Made by a program: the position numbers and the translations under genes | Shown here: positions 7,093 through 15,604 of the stretch, one piece after another | Position numbering within the stretch: position 1 is the first letter of the stretch | Layout of the letters: each line of letters begins with the position of its first letter | NCBI GenBank assembly: GCA_022701475.1 | Contig: JAKOOI010000112.1 | Location: 1 to 17,589, forward strand | Direction of reading: 5' to 3' | Length of the DNA: 17,589 nt | Source: Weeksellaceae bacterium | GTDB taxonomy: Bacteria; Bacteroidota; Bacteroidia; Flavobacteriales; Weeksellaceae | The notes under the pieces: model-generated | What the model saw: only the letters and a program-made list of their open reading frames with translations | Told to the model about the DNA's origin: nothing | The model's database searches: none

Positions 7093-7503
7093 TTACGGAT
7101 GATCTATCTCAAGCGTTACCGGCATCACATAGGTATAGGCCATCATCTCTGCGGATGCTGCCGATTTATTACGGCTGCCGTTATAATAGGAGCCTTTCAG
7201 TACATTTTCAATTTCCCGGCTTACATTTTTGCAGTCTCCCTGGGAATGCACATTGACGATTTTCCCGTTTTCAGCCACCTCGAATTTCACAACTGAATTA
7301 ACGGTGCCCTGTTTGTAATCTGAAGCCGTAAAATCAAAATTATCCATCAGGATTTCCCGGACTTCATTAAAACCGTCATTTTTATATAATTTGACTTCCT
7401 GTATCGTATTGGAATCCGTTGTCTGTGCTTTCGCAGTATTAACCATAGTCATACCTCCTAAAATAAGGAAGGCAGCCACCAGGATCTGTATTTTATTTTT
7501 CAT
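7093..7503 (-). CDS. Small secreted protein with TonB C-terminal-like domain
   Basis: This 136-residue protein has a Sec signal peptide (hydrophobic 5-21, likely cut after AKA-Q near residue 26). The mature domain reads VVKFEVAENGKIVNVHSQGDCKNVSREIENVLKG (written here only as its key pieces: VVKFEV, NGKI, then a Cys and an ENVL helix), which is the strand-turn-strand-helix pattern of the TonB C-terminal family in Bacteroidota secreted proteins. There is no N-terminal anchor or proline-rich linker, so it is not a complete TonB energy transducer. It follows a TAnnTTTG element and direct repeats. Its role is unknown; a periplasmic binding domain is the safest reading. Confidence 0.85.
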   Translation of the reverse strand: MKNKIQILVAAFLILGGMTMVNTAKAQTTDSNTIQEVKLYKNDGFNEVREILMDNFDFTASDYKQGTVNSVVKFEVAENGKIVNVHSQGDCKNVSREIENVLKGSYYNGSRNKSAASAEMMAYTYVMPVTLEIDHP

Positions 7504-7549
7504 AACGCTTTGGTTTTAAGTATTTTTAAATGACTTATTCATCTTTAAC

Positions 7550-7607
7550 CAAAGATAAGAAAATAGTTTATATTAAATTCATATTCCGTTAACATTTAGT
7601 TAACATT
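7550..7607 (-). promoter_or_regulatory. Promoter and direct repeats of the TonB-C-like gene
   Basis: On the minus strand TATCTTTG (7550-7557) matches the Bacteroidota -7 consensus TAnnTTTG exactly. No good -33 TTG is found. Two direct copies of GTTAACATT (7588-7596 and 7599-7607) sit 11 bases apart, one helical turn, at about -45 to -64 from the expected start. That is where an activator would bind when the -33 element is poor. Confidence 0.55.
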
Positions 7608-7684
7608 AAGATACAAATAATTGATTTTGAGAAGTATAAATTTTAAATCAGACGAAAATTTAATATTGGAGATTGGAATTTACC

Positions 7685-7846
7685 TCAAACAAATGCAGTA
7701 AGAGACATGGAAAGGCCTAGTAAGTCCATTTTCGGACTCCAGGTTACATCAGCTTTTCGCTTTTTACTAACTCTGAATAGTACTGCCAATAAATGATCAT
7801 CCGAAACCTGAGTTTCGATAAATTCAGGCATCGGAATTTTTATCAT
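7685..7846 (-). CDS. Possible small hypothetical protein, 53 residues
   Basis: An ORF from ATG 7846 to TGA 7685 encodes 53 residues with no signal peptide: an acidic and hydrophobic N-terminal half (PEFIETQVSDDHLLAVLF), a basic patch (RVSKKRKAD) and a hydrophobic end (MDLLGLSMSLTAFV). The amphipathic composition looks protein-like, but I recognise no family. A stop codon lies closely upstream in frame. Other frames further upstream (7870-8000) contain short protein-like pieces broken by stops, so this may be the last piece of a decayed locus rather than a live gene. Confidence 0.35.
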   Translation of the reverse strand: MIKIPMPEFIETQVSDDHLLAVLFRVSKKRKADVTWSPKMDLLGLSMSLTAFV

Positions 7847-8002
7847 ACCTGTAATTTATTGAGTTTTTTCTATATTCGCTTCTTTAATACTAATTTCTTA
7901 TCAGCTTATTTTCTGTAGTGCCATAGGATAACTAGACTCCCGGATATGACTGCAAGTTTTTCCTGATGACTTTTAATTCGGCAATTTAATCAGTTATCAT
8001 TA
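7847..8002. other. AT-rich spacer, possibly decayed coding DNA
   Basis: This completes the gap between the TonB-C-like gene and uvrA. On the minus strand, short open stretches appear (for example ELKVIRKNLQSYPGV and LSYGTTENKLIRN in one frame), separated by stops. I see no recognisable gene. Confidence 0.3.
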
Positions 8003-8034
8003 AAAAAGGAATCTGTTTTCACAAATTCCTTTTT
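8002..8034 (-). terminator. uvrA terminator
   Basis: AAAAAGGAAT (8003-8012) pairs with 8025-8034. On the minus strand the stem is followed by TTAATGA after a run of T within the stem foot. It lies 19 bases past the uvrA stop codon. Confidence 0.7.
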
Positions 8035-8053
8035 ATTAATTGATGTTCTTTTA

Positions 8054-10882
8054 TTACAATTCCTTTTTCAGAAACTTCCCGGTCAGACTCTTCTTTGATT
8101 TCACGATTTCCTCCGGCGTTCCCTGGGCAACGATCTGGCCGCCGTGTTTTCCGCCTTCCGGGCCTACATCGATGATATGGTCTGCCAGTTTGATGACGTC
8201 CATATTGTGTTCAATGATGATGAAGGAGTTTCCCAGTTCCACCAGCCGGTTAATGGCATCCATCAGGATCTTCACGTCTTCGAAATGAAGCCCGGTAGTC
8301 GGTTCATCCAGAATATACAGGGTGTTTCCGGTCTGGCGTTTGGCCAGCTCCGTTGCCAGCTTGATCCGCTGTGCTTCCCCTCCGGAAAGCGTGGTCGACT
8401 GCTGTCCCATTGTGATATACCCTAACCCGACATCCTGCAGGGTCTTTACCCTTGAATAAATCTTAGGAATCGGCTGGAAGAATTCCACCGCTTCATCAAT
8501 GGTCATGTCCAGCACATCGGAAATGGATTTTCCTTTGTACCGCACTTCAAGGGTCTCCCTGTTGAAGCGTTTCCCATTGCAGGTCTCGCAGTGGACATAC
8601 ACATCCGGCAGGAAATTCATTTCAATGACTTTCAGTCCGCCGCCCTGACAGGTTTCACACCTTCCGCCTTTTACATTAAAAGAGAACCTTCCCGGCTTGT
8701 ACCCGCGGATCTTGGATTCCGGCAGCTCGGCAAAGAGGTTCCGGATATCGGTAAACATTCCGGTATAGGTAGCCGGATTGGATCTCGGCGTCCTGCCGAT
8801 CGGGGTCTGGTCTACGTCCACGATTTTATCGATGTGTTCAAGACCGTCGATTTTTTTATAAGGTAAAGGTTCCTGGACGGCTCTGTAGAAATGCTTGTTC
8901 AGGATCGGATACAATGTCCCGTTGATCAGCGAGGATTTTCCGCTTCCGGAAATTCCGGTTACGACCACCAGTTTTCCCAGCGGAATATCCAATGTAACAT
9001 TTTTGAGGTTGTTTCCGGTAGCGCCTTTCAATAGAATATGTTTCCCGCTTCCCGCCCTTCGCTCTGCAGGGATTTCAATCTTGCGTTTTCCGTTGATGTA
9101 CTGTGCGGTAATGGTGTCGGCCTTCACCAGGTCTGCCGGTTTGCCCTGCCAGAGGATTTCCCCTCCGAATTTTCCGGCTCTCGGCCCTACATCCAGTACC
9201 TCATCTGCTTCCAGGATCATATCTTTGTCATGTTCCACCACCAGGACCGAGTTGCCGATATCGCGGAGGTTTTTCAGGGAACTGATCAGCCGCTCATTAT
9301 CGCGCTGGTGCAGCCCGATACTCGGTTCATCCAGGATGTACAGTACATTCACCAGCTGGGAACCGATCTGGGTAGCCAGCCTGATCCTCTGGGATTCCCC
9401 TCCGGAGAGCGTTCTTGAACTCCGGCTCAGGCTCAGGTAATCCAGTCCTACATCCAAAAGGAACTGAAGCCTGGTCTCGATTTCCTTCAGAATTTCATGG
9501 GCGATGATTTTGTTTTTTTCCGAAAAAGTATCCTTTACTTCCGACAGCCAGTCTTTCAGGTCGATCAGGCTTAATCCGTTTACTTCGGCAATATTTTTTC
9601 CGTCAATCTTAAAGCTCAGGCTGGAAGGCTGCAGCCTTGTCCCTTTGCACTGCGGACAGGTTTCCTCCGTGGTAAAATGCCGTTCCAGCATAATGGCTTC
9701 GTAGGATTCCTTTTCTTCAATCATTTCCTCCATAAAAGGAATCAGCCCGTCAAAGCTTACCTTGATCTTTTTGGTAATGCCGGCATATTTCAGGTCTTTG
9801 TTGAATTCTTTATTACATCCGTTATAGATATAATCCAATGCTTCTGCAGGAATATCCTTGAAAGGCGTAGCAAGTCCGAGCCCGAAAATTTCCAGGATGT
9901 TCTTAATCTGGGAAACGATCCATTTGTTGGATTTGATATCTTCCAGCGGAAGCAGTCCTCCCTGATTGATGGAAAGCTTAGGGTTATCAACAAAATAATC
10001 GGTATTGATCTTTTTAATGGTTCCGAGCCCTTTGCAGTTCGGGCAGCTTCCTTTCGGGGAGTTGAAGGAAAACGTATTGGGTTCCGGCAGGGCCAGGGAA
10101 TGTCCCGTTTCGGCATCCATGAGGTTCTTAGAGAAATATTCGATTTCCGATCCGCCCAGCTTCTGGATCCCGATAATGCCATCCCCCATATCCATTGCTG
10201 TTCTCAGCGATTTCTCCATCCGGTTTTCGGACGCACTTTCGCCGATAATCCATCGGTCAATGACAATATCGATATCGTGGGTTTTGTACCGGTCGAGTTT
10301 CAGGTCATATTCAATATCCTGCAGCTCGCCGTCGATCCTCGCCTGTCCGTAGCCTTTTTTGGCCATCTGGACAAACAGTTCATGGTAATGGCCTTTCCGG
10401 GAACGCACTACCGGCGCCATCAGCATAATTTTTTCGTCTTTATAATTTTCTTTGATCGCTTCCAGGATCTGGTCTTCCGTATAGCTTACCAGCTTTTTTC
10501 CTGTGGTCTGCGAATATGCATCGGATACCCTTGCGAAGAGAAGACGCAGGAAATCGTAAAGTTCGGTTACCGTTCCTACCGTGGAACGCGGATTCTTATT
10601 GGTTGTTTTCTGCTCAATCGCAATCACCGGGGACAGTCCTTCGATCTTGTCCACATCCGGCCGTTCAAGGCCTCCGAGAAATTGCCGTGCATACGCAGAA
10701 AAGGTTTCGATATACCGCCGCTGCCCTTCTGCAAAAATCGTATCGAAAGCCAGGGAAGATTTTCCACTGCCCGAAAGCCCGGTAATTACAACCAGCTCGT
10801 TGCGCGGAATTTTAACATTAATGTTTTTAAGATTGTGCTCACGTGCTCCGTAAACTTCTATATACTCTGTTGATTTGCTCAT
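8054..10882 (-). CDS. uvrA: Excinuclease ABC subunit A
   Basis: UvrA is the damage-sensing ATPase of nucleotide excision repair and loads UvrB. The 942 residues are full length. Two ABC halves are visible: Walker A at 35-42 (GLSGSGKS) and 643-650 (GISGSGKS), signatures LSGGE at 492-496 and 832-836, Walker B ILDEP at 516-520 and 857-861. The C-terminal zinc site is intact (C742, C745, C765, C768). In the first half only CPNC (280-283) and CPQC (409-412) remain; the N-terminal CxxC of the classical first finger is absent near residue 250. The gene appears monocistronic, with its own -7 element upstream and terminator downstream. Confidence 0.98.
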   Translation of the reverse strand: MSKSTEYIEVYGAREHNLKNINVKIPRNELVVITGLSGSGKSSLAFDTIFAEGQRRYIETFSAYARQFLGGLERPDVDKIEGLSPVIAIEQKTTNKNPRSTVGTVTELYDFLRLLFARVSDAYSQTTGKKLVSYTEDQILEAIKENYKDEKIMLMAPVVRSRKGHYHELFVQMAKKGYGQARIDGELQDIEYDLKLDRYKTHDIDIVIDRWIIGESASENRMEKSLRTAMDMGDGIIGIQKLGGSEIEYFSKNLMDAETGHSLALPEPNTFSFNSPKGSCPNCKGLGTIKKINTDYFVDNPKLSINQGGLLPLEDIKSNKWIVSQIKNILEIFGLGLATPFKDIPAEALDYIYNGCNKEFNKDLKYAGITKKIKVSFDGLIPFMEEMIEEKESYEAIMLERHFTTEETCPQCKGTRLQPSSLSFKIDGKNIAEVNGLSLIDLKDWLSEVKDTFSEKNKIIAHEILKEIETRLQFLLDVGLDYLSLSRSSRTLSGGESQRIRLATQIGSQLVNVLYILDEPSIGLHQRDNERLISSLKNLRDIGNSVLVVEHDKDMILEADEVLDVGPRAGKFGGEILWQGKPADLVKADTITAQYINGKRKIEIPAERRAGSGKHILLKGATGNNLKNVTLDIPLGKLVVVTGISGSGKSSLINGTLYPILNKHFYRAVQEPLPYKKIDGLEHIDKIVDVDQTPIGRTPRSNPATYTGMFTDIRNLFAELPESKIRGYKPGRFSFNVKGGRCETCQGGGLKVIEMNFLPDVYVHCETCNGKRFNRETLEVRYKGKSISDVLDMTIDEAVEFFQPIPKIYSRVKTLQDVGLGYITMGQQSTTLSGGEAQRIKLATELAKRQTGNTLYILDEPTTGLHFEDVKILMDAINRLVELGNSFIIIEHNMDVIKLADHIIDVGPEGGKHGGQIVAQGTPEEIVKSKKSLTGKFLKKEL

Positions 10883-10917
10883 AATTCAGGGTGATCCCAC
10901 ATGAAAATCACGCAATG

Positions 10918-10925
10918 CAAAATTA
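10918..10925 (-). promoter_or_regulatory. uvrA promoter -7 element
   Basis: TAATTTTG on the minus strand matches TAnnTTTG exactly and lies 36 bases before the uvrA start, giving an expected leader of about 28 bases. The -33 region is poor. No LexA-like box was recognised. Confidence 0.6.
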
Positions 10926-10963
10926 CGGAATTTTATGGAATATTTTATGTTAAGTTGTGATAG

Positions 10964-11020
10964 TGACAGCGCGGATTTAAAATCCGCGCTACCAATCCGC
11001 GCTGTCAATTAACCGCGCTA
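10964..11020. repeat. AGCGCGGATT repeat cluster with alternative hairpins
   Basis: Read on the minus strand, AGCGCGG occurs three times (from 11019, 11003 and 10990), followed by the inverse copy at 10968-10978. The inverse copy can pair over 11 bases with 10980-10990, or over 14 bases (10964-10977 with 10994-11007), so the two hairpins exclude each other. It lies between the tssF stop and the uvrA promoter and has no U-rich tail. Confidence 0.75.
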
Positions 11021-11050
11021 TATCTAAGCAAATGTTCTGCCATCACTTAA

Positions 11051-12928
11051 TTAAAAGTCGGCATCCTCATTGGTAACCCTTACCCGGTATTCAATGCCGT
11101 CAATAGCTTTGGAGATAATCTGATTGCGCAGGACGTTGGCCATATTTTCCCAATATACCCTTCCATAGAAAGAATAGTTCTGCGGAATGATCTCTACTTC
11201 CACGGTCCTGATGAATCCTTCCTTCGGCCTGTTGCTGATCATGGTTCCCCTTTTTACCCGGACTTCTTTCTGTTCATCCTTCAGTACCATCCGGCAATAG
11301 TTTTTAACGTCCTCAAGGGAAATGATTTTATCCCGGGTGGTCAGGGCATACTTATATGCCTGTATGCTGTCGGTCCCTTTCTGCTCTTCCGCTCCGCCGA
11401 TGGTTTCTGTAAGCAATACGAGGACCTGCGATTTCAGCTGATTGGCAAGTTCCGTCCCCGGCCGCATATGGTTGGCCAAGGTACAATGGGTAATCCAGAA
11501 TGCGGCATAGGTATGATCGGTTTTTTCTACCGGTTCCATGATTACATAATTGAGTTCCTGCTTCACGGTTCGCTTGGCATTGTTTACCTTCTGTACCATG
11601 GATTTCATTTTATCAGACATTTCACTGAGCATGCCTTTCACATTATCCCTGTTCAGCAGGGAAAAGGCAGCAATTTCATCACGGGTCAGTTCCAGGACAT
11701 TGGCGATCATGTCAACGGCATTCCTGTTGGTGAAACGCTCCATTCCGCCTTTTCTCACAGTATACAGCCCCTTCCTCAGGTTATCGTTAGGAGTGAACGG
11801 AATTTCAGTATACTTTCTGCCATCACCGTCCTGGACTTCGTCCACGTAGAGAAAATGTTCGCCTTCATCGGTAACCAGCGGAATGTTATTGCCCATGATA
11901 TCCAGGCTGTATTCCGTTTTTTTCCAGCCCCTGTTATAGATCGGAAAAGCATTCAGTACAAAAGAAAAATTATCCAGTATTTCAGAGGAAAACTGCGGCG
12001 GAAAATCCAGGGTAAGCCACAGAAGGCGTTTCCCGCCGATGTATTTTACGATTTCTTCCTTATATTCTACAAAACGGAGATTTTCGGGAAGCTGCCCCGG
12101 CTCTGAAAACAGGCTGCCGGAAAGACCGGTAATTTCTATGAATTTATGCCGGTAGATGCTTTTTACATCTTCGGTAAGCTTATTGTAGATCGACTGTTCC
12201 CGGAACATCTGCTCATATCCTTCCGCCTGGTCATTTTCTATATAGGTTATCCCTTCCCGCACAAACAGCGGATTGCCGTTACAGGAAACGGTAATATACG
12301 GCAGCAGCTTATAGGTAAAATCAAGATGTTCGAAAGCGGGGTTGGAGCAGTACAGCGTCAGGTATTTGGGAAACTTTTCATCCGTATATTCGGAGACATC
12401 AATGCCGATGGTAATTTTGCGGTAATCTTCCGGCCGGCCCTGGAATCTGGCAATGGGAATTTTGTTGAGCTGCTCGTCAATACTGTAGCAGGTGTTTCCT
12501 ACAAACATGATTGCGGTCTGCGCCTTATTGATCCTGATATTCCCCACTGGAGTAAAAGGAATATTCACCTGTTTGTCCGATTCGGATTTTATGGTGGAGG
12601 TCATGTGTTTCCTGAAAAAGAATTCGGTATGTTCCAGCAGCAGTTCCGAGGATTCGTAAGCGTGGGTAAAAGCTACGGCGTGGGCCGGAACCGGATGGGT
12701 ATATACAGAAGGGGTCAGCAGTTTGGCAAGTTTTTCCAGGATACGGGCATTTACTGTCTGTATCTCATTATTGGCCTTAAAAACCTCAGTACTGAAAGCA
12801 TCAATAAGCAGCTTTACAAAAGGGTCCAGGGACTGGGGGCTTTTAAGACCCCAGACTTTCGTGGCATTCTGAAGCATTCTGGCTTTTACGGATTCTTTGG
12901 AATAGATATTCTGGTCTAGATTCATCAT
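11051..12928 (-). CDS. tssF: Type VI secretion baseplate subunit TssF (Bacteroidota type)
   Basis: TssF is the wedge subunit that, with TssG and TssE, builds the T6SS baseplate on the cytoplasmic side of the inner membrane. This 625-residue protein has no signal peptide. Its N-terminal region (residues 15-110) shows the family pattern: a helical segment (SLDPFVKLLIDAFS at about 35-48), then a long helix ending LEKLAKLLTPSVYTHPVPAHA, comparable with the 'ALLEVLYPHYLRPTPS' region of proteobacterial TssF. The rest is beta-rich and diverged, as expected of the Bacteroidota T6SS (iii) branch. It starts 12 bases after tssE, implying one transcript. A phage-like contractile injection system is a weaker alternative. 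Confidence 0.82.
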   Translation of the reverse strand: MMNLDQNIYSKESVKARMLQNATKVWGLKSPQSLDPFVKLLIDAFSTEVFKANNEIQTVNARILEKLAKLLTPSVYTHPVPAHAVAFTHAYESSELLLEHTEFFFRKHMTSTIKSESDKQVNIPFTPVGNIRINKAQTAIMFVGNTCYSIDEQLNKIPIARFQGRPEDYRKITIGIDVSEYTDEKFPKYLTLYCSNPAFEHLDFTYKLLPYITVSCNGNPLFVREGITYIENDQAEGYEQMFREQSIYNKLTEDVKSIYRHKFIEITGLSGSLFSEPGQLPENLRFVEYKEEIVKYIGGKRLLWLTLDFPPQFSSEILDNFSFVLNAFPIYNRGWKKTEYSLDIMGNNIPLVTDEGEHFLYVDEVQDGDGRKYTEIPFTPNDNLRKGLYTVRKGGMERFTNRNAVDMIANVLELTRDEIAAFSLLNRDNVKGMLSEMSDKMKSMVQKVNNAKRTVKQELNYVIMEPVEKTDHTYAAFWITHCTLANHMRPGTELANQLKSQVLVLLTETIGGAEEQKGTDSIQAYKYALTTRDKIISLEDVKNYCRMVLKDEQKEVRVKRGTMISNRPKEGFIRTVEVEIIPQNYSFYGRVYWENMANVLRNQIISKAIDGIEYRVRVTNEDADF

Positions 12929-12940
12929 AGGTCTTTGCGG

Positions 12941-13381
12941 TTAATCAATAGACATCGGGCTCAGGAACAGCTCGGTAGAAAAGCTGAAGCGCTCTCCGGT
13001 AGCTTCCATCTTTGCATTGATGGCTATTTTTACTTTCTTTTTGATTTCTGTATGTTCTTTGGTGTCATAAGTATGCTCTACGATCTGTACGTGGGCATCG
13101 ATCCGGGGCTGTACGATCCGGGGTTCGTATTCCTGGATCTGGCGTCTGAGGCTCCTGATGAAAACGGCTTCCCAGACAGCACTGGTCACTCCATTGTCAA
13201 ATTCCAGTCCCCATACGTCATTTCCGTAGTTTTCATCATATCTGTTCTCCCCTTTTTTGGTAGTGATCAGCAGCATAATATTGTGGGCAATGCTCTCGCC
13301 CATGTCACAGGTTTCAATGCTTCCGCCTTCCGTCATCAGGGCAGAAGGTATAAATGGCATTCTGTAATTGGGTGTATCCAT
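12941..13381 (-). CDS. tssE: Type VI secretion baseplate subunit TssE (gp25-like)
   Basis: This 146-residue protein is of the GPW/gp25 family, the T4 gp25-like baseplate protein that seeds sheath polymerisation. Key signs are the early helix with ESIAHNIMLLITTKKGE at about 29-45, immediately followed by NRYDENYGNDVWGLEF, the family's 'ER...YG..l' region. The helix-rich middle ends EYEPRI, and a C-terminal beta hairpin follows (KKKVKIAINAKM). Length is normal. It is the first gene of the pair with tssF. Upstream, 13382-13470 is AT-rich and should hold the promoter, but no clean element was seen. Confidence 0.85.
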   Translation of the reverse strand: MDTPNYRMPFIPSALMTEGGSIETCDMGESIAHNIMLLITTKKGENRYDENYGNDVWGLEFDNGVTSAVWEAVFIRSLRRQIQEYEPRIVQPRIDAHVQIVEHTYDTKEHTEIKKKVKIAINAKMEATGERFSFSTELFLSPMSID

Positions 13382-13472
13382 AATTCTGTTTCCTTTATGT
13401 ATTCTTTTCGTTCTTTTAAAAGAAATACCAATTTAAACATTTTTCATGAAAAAATGAAGATTTCGGCAGCTG

Positions 13473-13513
13473 AAAAAAGTCCGTACCGCCAGATAAGCTC
13501 TGACAGTACGGAC
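13473..13513 (-). terminator. Terminator of the secreted endonuclease gene
   Basis: GTCCGTAC (13479-13486) pairs with 13506-13513. On the minus strand the stem is followed by a run of six T (13473-13478). It lies about 35 bases beyond the endonuclease stop and separates it from tssE. Confidence 0.8.
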
Positions 13514-13547
13514 ACAGTACATCTTTACTATATGATATGGAGCGTAT

Positions 13548-15410
13548 TTATTCTTTAATAAAAGGATATGTTCTGTCATCAGCCCTCAAAAGGTACGTAC
13601 CGGGCGCAAGGGCTGGTACGGAGATACTTTTTTTATTCCTGAAAGGCATCTGCTCCTTAAAAATCAGTTTTCCTGAAAAGTCCAGAATCTGTACCGTTTT
13701 TATTCCTTCGGTATTTCCGTTTACAAAAATCTCTTCCCGGACAGGATTCGGATATATCTTAAGGGCATTCGCTGACACGGTCTCATCTTTGGCAGACAGG
13801 GTTCCCATATTCTGACAGTAATCTACGGGATAAGCATCCCATTCATCCGGGTTAAACGCAGCTGCCGGCTGACTGGCTGACTGTTTTCTGTACAGGGAAA
13901 CATTGGTAAGTGTTGATGAATTATTCGTTCCCGGTATTCCGATGGCATCCACCGTTGCACTCCTGTATTTCAGCTCAAGATACTGGCTGCCGGAAAACAT
14001 CATCTGCGGGGCAGCCGTTACAAATCCGGCCTGGCTGCCGGTATAACAGGAAAAACCGGCGTGGGCATTAATAACAACCGAGGTTTCGCCGTTTGCCAGG
14101 GTTCCTTCCAGTTCATACGGTGCGGGGAAATAGTAATTGTTTCCGCTCGGGAACTGGATCGACAGCCGGTAGTCACTCATGTTCACGGCATGTCCTGTTT
14201 TATTAATGATCTCAAGACCTTTATTATTACCCGTTCCTTCAAGGTATTTTGAGATCATCAGGTCTTTCGCATAGATATCCGAATCCAGCGTTGCTATGCC
14301 GGCCGTATTGCTGTCGGCAGACAACAGGTATCCGGAATCATAGGCTTTTACAGTGAAACTGTAAGCAGTGGAAGGACTAAGATGATCAATGCTGACCGTC
14401 GTATTCTTTGTTGAAGCAACGAGTGTTCCGTTCTGATAAATTTTATATCCGATCACATCGCTGCTTGAGCTTGGAGTCCAGCTTAAAGTTATAAAATAAG
14501 CGCTATTCTTGGTAATACTGACATTGGAAGGGCTCTGAGGCACAGCAGCATCAGGGGAAATCCCCCAGATCATATCTGCCCAGGCCGGGTTGTCAATAAA
14601 CGGATTCCTGTTTTTCTGCAGGGTGTAAACCGCGTTATTCCGGTCAACCTCGCGTTGTGAAACCGGATCCTGCTGATGCCACTGCAGCAACATCGCGATA
14701 TAAGCGGGATCATATCCTCTTTCTTCAGTTCCGTCCAGCGGATTGGTGTCAGAAGCGGGACTGGTATTATTGGTAACATTAAAACTCCCCAGTTTCCCTT
14801 CATACCGTACGGCAAAATACAGAAGACTGCGTGCAATATCCCCTTTAAATTCATTGACAGGCTCATAGACCCGTCCCGTATAATTGCTTCCGGGAATGGC
14901 TGAATTTCCTATGCGGGAAGAATTGGTGAAAGTATAATAAATTGTAGAACCCGCAATCCCGTAAGGATAGTTACTCCGCAGCTGGTTGATCCGGGCATCG
15001 GTAGGGACTACATAGAAAAGATCAGAGTACATCGGGTAGTTGCTGTAGAACGTGCTCTGCGGCATCATGTGTTCACGGTTCCATCCCTGCCCTTCTGCGC
15101 CGGCACTGCCGATGAGGTTAGCAGTAGTATATTCGTAAGCATCGGGTCCAGAAGGAATTTCCGAGTACATATCCAGCAGAAGCGTCGTATTGGATGCTCC
15201 GTGGTCATAGTAACGGTCCAGATCAGTCTGATTATAGTAATTGGTCAGGTCGCTGTAATTCCAGCTGATATTTTTACCTGCAATAATCTCATGCAGCTTT
15301 GACTTCAGGGCATATCCCGTGAGGCCTGATGTCCCGTTATAATAACCGGCAGGAGCCTGGGCACTGAAACTTATGGAAAGCAAAAGTCCCGGAATTAGAA
15401 AATTTTTCAT
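13548..15410 (-). CDS. Secreted endonuclease I with FnIII, lamin-tail and T9SS sorting domains
   Basis: This is a 620-residue extracellular nuclease. A signal peptide covers residues 1-17. An endonuclease I (EndA/NucM) domain spans about 20-285 with the His-Me finger motif WNREHMMPQSTF at 110-121 (His114 the likely general base), FKGDIAR at 188-194, and NRNPFIDNP at 267-275. A fibronectin III domain follows (about 292-376), then a lamin-tail domain (about 380-510), and a T9SS type A sorting domain from IYPNPVREE at 552 to the end. So it is exported by Sec, then by the T9SS. The start was set at 15410 because an upstream in-frame ATG (15434) lies on the predicted -7 element and lacks a signal peptide at its front. 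Confidence 0.94.
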   Translation of the reverse strand: MKNFLIPGLLLSISFSAQAPAGYYNGTSGLTGYALKSKLHEIIAGKNISWNYSDLTNYYNQTDLDRYYDHGASNTTLLLDMYSEIPSGPDAYEYTTANLIGSAGAEGQGWNREHMMPQSTFYSNYPMYSDLFYVVPTDARINQLRSNYPYGIAGSTIYYTFTNSSRIGNSAIPGSNYTGRVYEPVNEFKGDIARSLLYFAVRYEGKLGSFNVTNNTSPASDTNPLDGTEERGYDPAYIAMLLQWHQQDPVSQREVDRNNAVYTLQKNRNPFIDNPAWADMIWGISPDAAVPQSPSNVSITKNSAYFITLSWTPSSSSDVIGYKIYQNGTLVASTKNTTVSIDHLSPSTAYSFTVKAYDSGYLLSADSNTAGIATLDSDIYAKDLMISKYLEGTGNNKGLEIINKTGHAVNMSDYRLSIQFPSGNNYYFPAPYELEGTLANGETSVVINAHAGFSCYTGSQAGFVTAAPQMMFSGSQYLELKYRSATVDAIGIPGTNNSSTLTNVSLYRKQSASQPAAAFNPDEWDAYPVDYCQNMGTLSAKDETVSANALKIYPNPVREEIFVNGNTEGIKTVQILDFSGKLIFKEQMPFRNKKSISVPALAPGTYLLRADDRTYPFIKE

Positions 15411-15431
15411 GCGTGTAAAAAAGATTGGAAA

Positions 15432-15439
15432 CAAAATTA
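15432..15439 (-). promoter_or_regulatory. Endonuclease gene promoter -7 element
   Basis: TAATTTTG on the minus strand fits TAnnTTTG exactly, 21 bases before the chosen start, giving a leader of about 15 bases. The -33 TTG is weak. Confidence 0.6.
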
Positions 15440-15555
15440 GTAAATCAATCGTATTATGATTTCGGGATTTTCATTAATAAAATATTAATTTTAAAAATAT
15501 AATAAACTGAGATTTAATTTTTTGCAGGCAGGTTTTCAGGGATCAAATAATTTTT

Positions 15556-15585
15556 TTGGACGTTCGGTCAATTTGGTTATCTTTG
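15556..15585 (+). promoter_or_regulatory. Consensus Bacteroidota promoter of the acyl-CoA dehydrogenase gene
   Basis: TTG (15556-15558), a spacer of 19, and TATCTTTG (15578-15585) match the primary sigma factor consensus TTG-N19-TAnnTTTG of Bacteroidota perfectly. The expected start of transcription, near 15592, leaves a leader of about 13 bases. Within the spacer, ACGTTCGGTCA resembles one half of a TetR-type operator. Confidence 0.85.
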
Positions 15586-15604
15586 GGAACAAAGTATTTT
15601 TTAT

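Noticed and set aside
9677..10873. Long plus-strand ORF of 398 codons
   Set aside because: It is antisense to uvrA and shows no domain of its own; other opposite-strand ORFs over uvrA, tssF and the endonuclease gene were dropped for the same reason.
11051..13381. Prophage baseplate origin of the gp25-like and TssF-like genes
   Set aside because: No integrase, capsid, tail-tube or lysis genes are nearby, and the second protein fits TssF better than phage gp6/J proteins, although the alternative is not fully excluded.
15411..15434. Eight-residue upstream extension of the endonuclease
   Set aside because: It overlaps the predicted -7 promoter element and would put extra residues before the signal peptide.
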